DNA of 64,000 nt, taken from positions 1 to 64,000 of IMG/VR virus record IMGVR_UViG_3300007512_001108, one strand, 5' to 3'. How positions within the stretch are numbered: the stretch's first letter is position 1; every line of letters starts with the position of its first letter. This document shows positions 16,912 to 23,616 of the stretch, one piece after another. Both the position numbers and the translations under genes were made by a program. This DNA is from a virus. Below the pieces are notes generated by a model. The model did no database searches. It had not been told where the DNA came from and worked only from the letters and a program-made list of their open reading frames with translations.

Positions 16912-16919
16912 TATTTATA
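16912..16919 (-). promoter_or_regulatory. Candidate T4-type late promoter before regA
   Basis: Minus-strand AGTATAAATA, matching the candidates before genes 18, 19, 22 and 23. It overlaps the last codons of the epimerase gene and would give a leader of about 35-40 nt for regA and then the glycan run. Confidence 0.6.
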
Positions 16920-17832
16920 CTTTTTGTGCATTACAGGAAGCAATCCAATCTTCAAGAGAAATAGTTGGTTTCCAATCTAAAAGCATTTCTGCTTTTTCAA
17001 TATTTGCCAGAGAGTATCTAACCTCTCCTAATCTTTGTGGGATGTGAATATAGTCTGCGTTTTTCCCTCCAACCATATCCACCAATTCTAGAATATTATA
17101 ATTTTTTCCAGTACCAATATTAATAATTTCACCGAATACTTTATTGTTTTCTGTTGTGGCTGCTTTTATATTTGCTTCTACCACATCACCGACATATGTA
17201 AAATCTCTTCTTTGTAGTCCATCACCAACCACCGTCATTGGTTCTCCGTCTTCGTATTGACGGAAGAATAATCCTATAACTGGAGCATATTGTCCTTTTA
17301 CTGGTTGTTTTTCTCCATACACATTAAAATATCTAAATGTTACAGTTTCCATCCCATACAGGTTGTGAAACATTTTACAAAGTTCTTCTCCTGCACACTT
17401 GGTTATGGAATATGCATTTAAACAATCGGTATTCATATCTTCTATTGAAGGTATTTCATTCTTCACACCATACGAAGCAGATGTAGAGGAATATACAAAT
17501 CTCTTTACGCCATTTTCTTTTGATGCTTGAAGAACATTACAAGTTCCATACACATTTGTTTTTGCAGTAAGTGTTGGATTGTGTATAGCGGGTTGAATTC
17601 TTGCTTCTGCGGCTAAATGAAAAACACAATCAACCCCATTAAAAAGGGGTTCTATTTTATCGTAATCACAAATATCATATTGATAATTTTCTGAATTTGA
17701 GTTCCAATAAAACGATTCGTGACAATCTGTAGATTCATTGTCTATTACAATTACCGAATGTCCTAGTTCTAATAGTCTGTCAACTATTGTAGAACCAATA
17801 AATCCTGCTCCACCTGTAACTAATGCTTTCAT
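16915..17832 (-). CDS. NAD-dependent sugar epimerase/dehydratase (SDR, GalE-like)
   Basis: Extended short-chain dehydrogenase acting on a nucleotide sugar, most likely a C4 epimerase of the UDP-glucose/UDP-GlcNAc type. Rossmann GGAGFIG is at 7-13, HLAAEARIQ at 72-80, the catalytic Ser region YSSTSASYG at 114-122, Tyr-X3-Lys YSITK at 141-145, and RYFNVYGEKQ follows. 305 aa is normal. It overlaps gene 62 by 4 nt and separates it from regA. It links the replication operon to the glycan genes. Confidence 0.87.
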   Translation of the reverse strand: MKALVTGGAGFIGSTIVDRLLELGHSVIVIDNESTDCHESFYWNSNSENYQYDICDYDKIEPLFNGVDCVFHLAAEARIQPAIHNPTLTAKTNVYGTCNVLQASKENGVKRFVYSSTSASYGVKNEIPSIEDMNTDCLNAYSITKCAGEELCKMFHNLYGMETVTFRYFNVYGEKQPVKGQYAPVIGLFFRQYEDGEPMTVVGDGLQRRDFTYVGDVVEANIKAATTENNKVFGEIINIGTGKNYNILELVDMVGGKNADYIHIPQRLGEVRYSLANIEKAEMLLDWKPTISLEDWIASCNAQKV

Positions 17833-18212
17833 TTTTTACCACCTGTATATAAATATTTTGTCATTTCTTCAATGTCAGAATCTGCAAACATATTTACAAC
17901 TTCTCTTGCTTTTCTATCAGAATATCCATAATATTCTTTTATTACATTTACCTTTTGACATTCTTCATTCTTTAACCATTTACTATAACGCTTTCTTTTT
18001 CTAATTATATTTAACAGATAGTCAAAATGCATTTTCTTATCTATTGAAGGACAAGAATTCATTTCATTAACATAAAATATAGTATCTGGAAAATAAGAAA
18101 GACACCTATTAATAACAAAAGGCGTATATTTCTTTTCTACAAACTCATCCTCTGTATCAAGTAATGTTTCCTTTGTGTGATTTATTGCTTTTAGATATTC
18201 AGATAATTTCAC
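17829..18212 (-). CDS. 62: Clamp loader small subunit gp62
   Basis: Small subunit of the clamp loader, which with gp44 opens and loads the gp45 clamp onto primer-template DNA. The sequence follows the short marine T4-like gp62 form (127 aa against 187 in T4): PFVINRCLSYFPDTIFYVNEMN (about 31-52), the HFDYLLNIIRKRKRYSKWLK core, and a C-terminal YGYSDRKAREVVNMF segment. Start is GTG at 18212, four-base overlap (GTGA) with the co-chaperonin stop, SD GGAG 5 nt away. Position next to 44 supports the call. Confidence 0.85.
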   Translation of the reverse strand: MKLSEYLKAINHTKETLLDTEDEFVEKKYTPFVINRCLSYFPDTIFYVNEMNSCPSIDKKMHFDYLLNIIRKRKRYSKWLKNEECQKVNVIKEYYGYSDRKAREVVNMFADSDIEEMTKYLYTGGKK

Positions 18213-18553
18213 TTAATCTCCACATCATCTCCGATGACAGCAACAATATGTTGTCTTCTTGTTAAAATGAATGGTCCCATATCGTGAAACCCTGCGTGTT
18301 TATCGTGCAGAATCCTGTCACCCTCTTTGAAATCTACAGGATAATAATTACCATTATCGTCTGGAATTCCTTCTGCTATAGAAATAACAACACCATCACC
18401 AAAACGGTCATGTTCTCTTTCGTTGTATATAATTCCTGCATCGGTCTGGGTTTTCTTTGGAGTTGGTTTAATTGCTACCATATCACCAATAGGTTTGAAT
18501 GCCTGACCGTCTTCTATTTTAGCACTACCTAGTGCATATCGTTTGTCTACCAT
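18209..18553 (-). CDS. GroES-like co-chaperonin (gp31-type)
   Basis: Ten-kilodalton chaperonin cofactor likely to cap host GroEL, as T4 gp31 does for folding gp23. 114 aa. GroES features: FKPIGDMVAIKPTPKK (about 19-34), a mobile loop TDAGIIYNE, VVISIAEG, a beta-hairpin with YPVDFKEGDRILHDKHAG, and the C-terminal IVAVIGDDVEI. The AGIIY tripeptide region would be the GroEL contact. It sits between genes 44 and 62 and has its own late-type promoter, which would time it with head assembly. It could be GroES acquired from a host or a diverged gp31. Confidence 0.85.
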   Translation of the reverse strand: MVDKRYALGSAKIEDGQAFKPIGDMVAIKPTPKKTQTDAGIIYNEREHDRFGDGVVISIAEGIPDDNGNYYPVDFKEGDRILHDKHAGFHDMGPFILTRRQHIVAVIGDDVEIK

Positions 18554-18571
18554 AATATAATCCTTTCTTCT

Positions 18572-19525
18572 TTATTTATACTCACATTCTAACATCAATT
18601 CCGTTAAACAAGCAGTTAAATTAATTTCGTGGTCTGCAACAAATGCTGATTTGTATTGATATTCAGAAATTATTAATACTGCTTGTGGAATTGACTGCGG
18701 TTTAAAGTATTCATATAGCCCATCATATATTTTTCTAAAGATATGAACTTGGTCATTATCTAAATTATCAACTACCCATTTTCTAACATTTGTGAATTCT
18801 TTTTCTTTCATTGATGTTATGAGGTTTTTAATTTTTATCTCACCGATTTGAGTAAGAATGCCAATGTCTATAGAACCTGCAACCGAATATCTTTGCAATT
18901 CATTAATTACCCTTCGGAAGTCTGGAAAATGTTTCATAATTAATTCTGCTAAAACCTTATCATCCGAAGGTATATTCTCTCCATCAAGAATGTACTTGAT
19001 TCTTTCCATAAATTCATTAGCCAATGTAGGTTTTTCTTGCTTTGGTATCTTGAATTCTATACAGGTACATCGAGAATGAAGTGGTTCTATAATTCTGTTC
19101 TTGTAATTGCAAGTAAGAATAAACCTACAATTACCACTGAATTCTTCGATGAATCCACGAAGTGCAGGTTGTGTAGATTGTGCGTTTGAGTAATCAAATT
19201 CGTCAAGTATTACTACTTTCTTTCCACCAGATATAGAAACTGTACTTGCAAAATTACGAATCTTTGTTCGGAGTGTATCGATGTTTCCGTCTTCTGAACA
19301 GTTAATTACAATATAGTCTGCATCTAACTCCTCGCACATTGCTCTTGCAATTGTTGTTTTACCACATCCTGCTCCACCAGATAAAAGAAGATTTTGAACT
19401 TCTCCAGAATCAACCATTCGTTGAAATGTTTCTTTGATATCTTCTGGAAGAATACAATCTCCAATAGTCTGTGGTCTGTACTTTTCTACCCACAAATATT
19501 CTTTAGTTTCTGTTTCTGTAATCAT
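18572..19525 (-). CDS. 44: Clamp loader large subunit gp44 (AAA+ ATPase)
   Basis: RFC-like AAA+ ATPase that loads the gp45 sliding clamp. Visible: LWVEKYRPQTIGD (11-23), Walker A GGAGCGKTT (50-58), Walker B VVILDEFD (104-111), sensor-1 FILTCNYKNRI (135-145), arginine-finger SRC (151-153), and the C-terminal helical collar. 317 aa matches T4 gp44 (319). Its 3' end overlaps a late promoter serving the co-chaperonin. The normal 45-44 adjacency is broken by gmd and fcl-like genes. Confidence 0.95.
   Translation of the reverse strand: MITETETKEYLWVEKYRPQTIGDCILPEDIKETFQRMVDSGEVQNLLLSGGAGCGKTTIARAMCEELDADYIVINCSEDGNIDTLRTKIRNFASTVSISGGKKVVILDEFDYSNAQSTQPALRGFIEEFSGNCRFILTCNYKNRIIEPLHSRCTCIEFKIPKQEKPTLANEFMERIKYILDGENIPSDDKVLAELIMKHFPDFRRVINELQRYSVAGSIDIGILTQIGEIKIKNLITSMKEKEFTNVRKWVVDNLDNDQVHIFRKIYDGLYEYFKPQSIPQAVLIISEYQYKSAFVADHEINLTACLTELMLECEYK
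18573..18580 (-). promoter_or_regulatory. Candidate T4-type late promoter before the co-chaperonin
   Basis: Minus-strand AGTATAAATA, then AAGAAGAAAGGA (Shine-Dalgarno) and the ATG at 18553. The leader would be only about 13 nt. It overlaps the end of gene 44. The match extends to the same AG before TATAAATA as at genes 18, 19 and 23. Confidence 0.65.
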
Positions 19526-19534
19526 AATATAATC

Positions 19535-20542
19535 CTATTTCGTTGTATCATACGGTGTCCAAACATCTTTTATTGCTTTATAATAATTTTCATCATTAAA
19601 AATCATATCATCCATTAAAGTTTCAAATGTGTATTCTGGTTTCCATCCTAGTTTTTCGCGAATTTTGGTAGAATCTCCTTTAAGGTCGTGAAGTTCTTCT
19701 GGTCTTAAATATTTTTCATCTAATACAACATAGTCTTTATAATTAAGTTGAAGTCTGTTAAAAACATATTCACAACAATCACGAACACTATGTGAAATAC
19801 CAGTTGCACAACAATAATCTTCTGGTTTATCTTCTTGCAACATCATCCACATTGCTTTTACATAATCCTTTGCGTGTCCCCAATCTCTTCTTGCTTCAAG
19901 ATTTCCCATACGAAGTTCTGTTGCTTCTCCTGCTTTAATAGCAATTGCACCCTGTACAATCTTACTGGTTACAAAATTAGAACCTCGTCTTGGTGATTCG
20001 TGATTGAATAATATACCATTACTAATATGCATACCATAAGAATGTCTATAATTTCTTACTATATTAAATGCATAAACTTTTGCACATCCATAGGGACTTA
20101 CAGGTAGCATTGGTGTTGTTTCTCTTTGGTATCCATCATCGTCAATACAGTTTCCAAACATTTCCGAAGAACTTGCTTGATAAATTCTTGCATCTGGACA
20201 TACTAAACGACACGCTTCTATAACTTTTAATACACCAACAGCATCTGCTTCTGCTGTATATATTGGCACATCAAAACTAATTCTCACATGAGATTGTGCG
20301 GCTAAATTGTATACTTCGTCTGGTTTAACTTTTTGTAATATATTAATTAAAGATGATAGGTCTGTCAAATCACCATAATATAAATGAAGTTGGTCATAAC
20401 AACTATCGAGTCTTGCAGTTTGATTTTCAGCAACTGAATTTCTTTTAAGAATTCCGTGTACCTCATATCCCTTTTCTATAAGAAATTCTGCGAGATAAGA
20501 ACCGTCTTGTCCGTTAATACCTGTAATTAATGCTTTTTTCAT
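19535..20542 (-). CDS. gmd: GDP-mannose 4,6-dehydratase
   Basis: Converts GDP-D-mannose to GDP-4-keto-6-deoxy-D-mannose, the branch point to GDP-fucose, perosamine and colitose. Rossmann TGINGQDGSY (7-16), NLAAQSHVRISF (79-90), SSSEMFG (124-130), Tyr151-X3-Lys155 (SPYGCAKVYAFN) and LFNHESPRRG are all characteristic of Gmd. At 335 aa it is slightly shorter than bacterial Gmd (about 370) but the active site is complete. It overlaps the fcl-like gene by 4 nt, as in bacterial O-antigen operons, but lies within the phage replication block. Confidence 0.93.
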   Translation of the reverse strand: MKKALITGINGQDGSYLAEFLIEKGYEVHGILKRNSVAENQTARLDSCYDQLHLYYGDLTDLSSLINILQKVKPDEVYNLAAQSHVRISFDVPIYTAEADAVGVLKVIEACRLVCPDARIYQASSSEMFGNCIDDDGYQRETTPMLPVSPYGCAKVYAFNIVRNYRHSYGMHISNGILFNHESPRRGSNFVTSKIVQGAIAIKAGEATELRMGNLEARRDWGHAKDYVKAMWMMLQEDKPEDYCCATGISHSVRDCCEYVFNRLQLNYKDYVVLDEKYLRPEELHDLKGDSTKIREKLGWKPEYTFETLMDDMIFNDENYYKAIKDVWTPYDTTK

Positions 20543-21447
20543 TTTCTTGCCTTTTCATAATTTTTAATAAACCACTCAATACTTTTCTCCAATCCTTCTC
20601 TCAATGGAGTAAAATCAAAATCAGGATAATACTTTCTAAACTTTTCGTTTGATGCAGGTTTTCTATACTGTCCTTCTAGTCTGTCAGACTCGTATATTAC
20701 TTTACCAGAAAAATCCATAATATCAACAATATTATCTACAATTTCTGAAATAGAAACTTCATCACTGGAAGATAATATCATAGGAATTGATTCATTATAA
20801 GATTCTAGTGCCATTAGTGCAATTTTACCTACATCCTCCGAATATAAAAATTCTCTCATAGGTTTTCCACTTCCCCAAATGACAAAATCAGTATTATCTC
20901 TTTTTGCTAAATAACATTTGTGTATTAGTGCAGGTATTACATGACTATCATTTAAATCATAATTGTCATTTGGACCATATATGTTACAGGGTATTAGTGT
21001 AACAAAATTACATCCGTATTGGTCACGGTATGCTCTACTTTGAACATCTACCATTCTTTTTGCATATGCATATGCGTAATTAGTATGGTGGGGCTCTCCG
21101 TTGTGCATATATTCTTCTTTTAAGGGATAATCTACTTTGTCTGGAAACACACAAGTAGACATAAACGATACTACCTTTTTAATTTTACATAGTCTAGCCG
21201 CTTCTAGAAGATTTGTATTTATGATAATATTGTGATAAAAGAATTCACCCAATTTATCGCTGTTTGCTTTTAGTCCACCAACTTTTCCTGCACAATGGAC
21301 AATATAATCGATTTTATTCAATGTGATATATCTCACAATATTATCAATGTGCATTAAGTCCATATATTGTCTTGATGGTTTAAAAGAAGAGTCAATTGTT
21401 GAACCAACTAATCCACTTCCTCCAGTTACCAGTAAATTATTTTTCAT
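20539..21447 (-). CDS. fcl: GDP-L-fucose synthase-like epimerase/reductase
   Basis: Expected to epimerise and reduce the Gmd product to GDP-L-fucose (a ColC-like GDP-colitose synthase is the main alternative). N-terminal LLVTGGSGLVGSTI, HCAGKVGGLKANSDKLGEF, SFMSTCVFPDKVDYPLKEE, catalytic YAYAK and PCNIYGPNDNYD match Fcl/WcaG. A longer reading frame begins at TTG 21471, but ATG 21447 puts the Rossmann loop at residues 9-15 and reduces the overlap with gene 45 to 11 nt. 302 aa. Coupled to gmd by a 4-nt overlap. Confidence 0.87.
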   Translation of the reverse strand: MKNNLLVTGGSGLVGSTIDSSFKPSRQYMDLMHIDNIVRYITLNKIDYIVHCAGKVGGLKANSDKLGEFFYHNIIINTNLLEAARLCKIKKVVSFMSTCVFPDKVDYPLKEEYMHNGEPHHTNYAYAYAKRMVDVQSRAYRDQYGCNFVTLIPCNIYGPNDNYDLNDSHVIPALIHKCYLAKRDNTDFVIWGSGKPMREFLYSEDVGKIALMALESYNESIPMILSSSDEVSISEIVDNIVDIMDFSGKVIYESDRLEGQYRKPASNEKFRKYYPDFDFTPLREGLEKSIEWFIKNYEKARK

Positions 21448-22126
21448 ATCTTGAATCGGACTCCAACGCAATCCAATAAGATAAATCTGTACTTTTATTG
21501 GTAAATTTACTTACAACCTTTTCTGTAACTTCGACATTATAATCACCAGGCATAAGTTTTAAATTTTCTACCTTAAAATAAAATTCGAAATCTTCATTAT
21601 TACTATTAGTCCCAACTTCAACAGAATAGTTATTTGAAGTAGAATCTTTTTTATCCATTGATACTAATTCAATGATGCTTCCAGATGAACGCAAACATAA
21701 ATCTGGAAGTTGAAGAACTGAGGATGCCTTTTGTAATTCTGTAAAATCGTCATTGTTCAATTCAAAAGAAACTACAGTTTCTGGCATAGTAATAGTTTTA
21801 TTAATTGTTGTAAGAAGTTTAGGTTCTGAATAATAATATGTTACTTTTGTTCCGTTTGAACCAACTATAGTAACATAATTGTCCTCAAAATAAAATTCTG
21901 GGTCATCAAACAAGGAAATAGTTCCAAGCAATTTATTCAAATCCCAAATACCAAATTGACAATCAAAAGTTTCAGACACGGTTGCTTGTGCCATAACATT
22001 TTTTACTGGAGATATTGTTTTTATTGTATTTCCAGGCTCTACTAAAATGTTAGAATTGATTGTTGAGAAATTCTTTAGAATTTCTATTGTTTTCTTCGAT
22101 AGTTTCATAGCAGTTAGTATTTCCAT
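21437..22126 (-). CDS. 45: Sliding clamp gp45
   Basis: Trimeric DNA polymerase processivity clamp; also the mobile activator of gp55-dependent late transcription. MKLSKKTIEILKNFSTINSNILVEPG aligns with the start of T4 gp45. IWDLNKLLGTISLFDD and the C-terminal LKLMPGDYNVEV...YWIALESDSRYE also match. 229 aa against 228 in T4. ATG 22126 has GGAG 11 nt upstream; ATG 22108 corresponds to the T4 start but has poorer spacing. Confidence 0.93.
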   Translation of the reverse strand: MEILTAMKLSKKTIEILKNFSTINSNILVEPGNTIKTISPVKNVMAQATVSETFDCQFGIWDLNKLLGTISLFDDPEFYFEDNYVTIVGSNGTKVTYYYSEPKLLTTINKTITMPETVVSFELNNDDFTELQKASSVLQLPDLCLRSSGSIIELVSMDKKDSTSNNYSVEVGTNSNNEDFEFYFKVENLKLMPGDYNVEVTEKVVSKFTNKSTDLSYWIALESDSRYEK

Positions 22127-22148
22127 TATTTAAAATTCTCCATTATAT

Positions 22149-22346
22149 TTATTGACTATATTCCATATAATTATCCAAATCATCTTCATCATAGTCTTCG
22201 TTATCAGTAAATCTTTTCAGGTAATTTTTGTCGTTATGTCTACGCGCTTTTTTCTTATTCCTTTTAGTACCCTTACCACGAATATCTTGTATATCCTCGA
22301 TGGGATTATATTTGTTATTCTTTTTATTTCGTTTTCTAGATGACAT
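22149..22346 (-). CDS. Small bipolar protein of unknown function (65 aa)
   Basis: Not recognised. The first 45 residues are strongly basic (Arg/Lys/Asn-rich, MSSRKRNKKNNKYNP, then GKGTKRNKKKARRH). The last 15 are acidic (DNEDYDEDDLDNYMEYS). Such a layout suggests nucleic-acid binding with an acidic tail, but this is inference. T4 encodes RpbA and small orfs in the same place beside gene 45; no clear similarity to RpbA. Spacing to neighbours is 6 and 22 nt. Confidence 0.6.
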   Translation of the reverse strand: MSSRKRNKKNNKYNPIEDIQDIRGKGTKRNKKKARRHNDKNYLKRFTDNEDYDEDDLDNYMEYSQ

Positions 22347-22352
22347 TATACA

Positions 22353-23186
22353 TTAAAACTCCTGTATATTCTCCATTAAAATCTTCAATTTGTTAATAAT
22401 AAAATAATTAAATAATTGACTTCTATTTCCTTCTATCGGTTTTTCCCATTCATTTAATATTTTATCCTCCACCCAATCTGGTATCTTATTAAAATCTACC
22501 AACATCTGATTTCTTTCCCAGTTTTCCAAAGAAGTAAATTCGTTTAAATTTTCCATAATATTAATAATTTTCTTCTCTCCACAAGGTTTTTGCCTTTTAT
22601 CTTTATCCATAAACACATCACTATCTGATAGAATGTTTGGTATTCCGTCCGATGCATCCCCCTTTATTATGTGTTTGATTAAATATTCTTCTGGATTTTT
22701 ACACACCAATAGTCCTTTATTTTTTAAACTATATTGAGATACATTTTCATATCTTTGCAATTGTTGAAAATCTTTATCAGAAGATACAATCATTATCTTT
22801 TCATTTTCGTGAAAGTGTTTTGTTAATATTGCAATAATATCATCAGCCTCGATGTGCTTTAAGTATATTGTTTTATATGGAAATGTTTCTTCAACTTCTT
22901 CTCTAATTTTACCTATCAATCCAAAAATTCTATTCCAATCAAAGGAGTCTTCTTTTTGTTTGATTTTTCTTTGTCCTTTGTAGTATTCAAAAATATCCTT
23001 TCTCCAATAATTCCCCCCATCATAGGATAAGACCAACTCTCCATATTCTTTATGAAATTTATTCCTGTAAATCCTTAACGAATTTATAACCATATGTCGT
23101 ATTAAATCTTCTTCTACCTCATCTACATTTTTCATTCTTGCAAATAAGTTATGAAGTATGATTTGATTCATGTCTAATAATATCAT
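22353..23186 (-). CDS. rnh: RNase H / 5'-3' exonuclease (FEN-1 family)
   Basis: T4 Rnh-type flap nuclease that removes RNA primers from lagging-strand fragments. Family metal-binding acidic residues are in VLSYDGGNYWR, EADDIIAIL, SSDKDFQQL and KGDASDGIPN. The C-terminus is consistent with gp32 or clamp contact in T4. 277 aa against 305 in T4. The start overlaps the upstream orf by 4 nt. Located between 46 and 45, as in marine T4-like phages. Confidence 0.9.
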   Translation of the reverse strand: MILLDMNQIILHNLFARMKNVDEVEEDLIRHMVINSLRIYRNKFHKEYGELVLSYDGGNYWRKDIFEYYKGQRKIKQKEDSFDWNRIFGLIGKIREEVEETFPYKTIYLKHIEADDIIAILTKHFHENEKIMIVSSDKDFQQLQRYENVSQYSLKNKGLLVCKNPEEYLIKHIIKGDASDGIPNILSDSDVFMDKDKRQKPCGEKKIINIMENLNEFTSLENWERNQMLVDFNKIPDWVEDKILNEWEKPIEGNRSQLFNYFIINKLKILMENIQEF

Positions 23187-23569
23187 TTTTGTTTCTTCAT
23201 TTCTTCAAATAATATTTGAGTACTTCCTGCTTTACTTTTTTCTTTCAAAAACATTTTACCTTTTGGTATATACTTTTGGGTTTTCTTCGTTGTTATGGCA
23301 TTTTTACACGCATTTAATTTTAAATCTGCATGTTTTCTCATATATACCCTATCTTCTTTATTGGTATTTCTTTGAAACCAAAAATTCTTTTCCAATATCC
23401 ACTCCCAGATGCACTCACCCTTCCAACAAATTTGCACTCTAATATCTTTATTTCTTTCGAATGCATGCCATTCTTCTTGATTTGCCAGTTTATAGGTTTT
23501 GACTGTAAAGTTTTTAGATAAAGATTCAAGACCATTTGTGATATAATCTTTATACGATGAGTTGTTCAT
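23183..23569 (-). CDS. Unknown protein upstream of rnh
   Basis: Not recognised. A basic, Trp-rich protein (IRVQICWKGECIWEWILEKNFWFQRN; Lys-rich C-terminus) with no membrane segment. The frame opens at ATG 23599. A near-perfect sigma-70-like promoter with its -10 at 23588-23593 puts transcription start near 23581, so the start is more likely ATG 23569 (MNNSSYKDYI, 128 aa) or ATG 23581; neither has a good Shine-Dalgarno. It is the first gene of the rnh-45-44 block, which suggests an early replication role, by context only. Confidence 0.6.
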   Translation of the reverse strand: MNNSSYKDYITNGLESLSKNFTVKTYKLANQEEWHAFERNKDIRVQICWKGECIWEWILEKNFWFQRNTNKEDRVYMRKHADLKLNACKNAITTKKTQKYIPKGKMFLKEKSKAGSTQILFEEMKKQK

Positions 23570-23587
23570 TATATTTTTCATTACTAC

Positions 23588-23615
23588 ATTATACACCATA
23601 TATTTTTACTGTCAA
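23588..23615 (-). promoter_or_regulatory. Sigma-70-type promoter, TTGACA-16-TATAAT
   Basis: On the minus strand, consensus -35 TTGACA (23610-23615) and -10 TATAAT (23588-23593) are separated by 16 nt. It begins right after the methyltransferase stop codon and points into the orf-rnh-45-44-62-regA block. A consensus match at both boxes with legal spacing is unlikely by chance. This is the form expected of an early promoter read by host RNA polymerase. Confidence 0.8.
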
Positions 23616-23616
23616 G

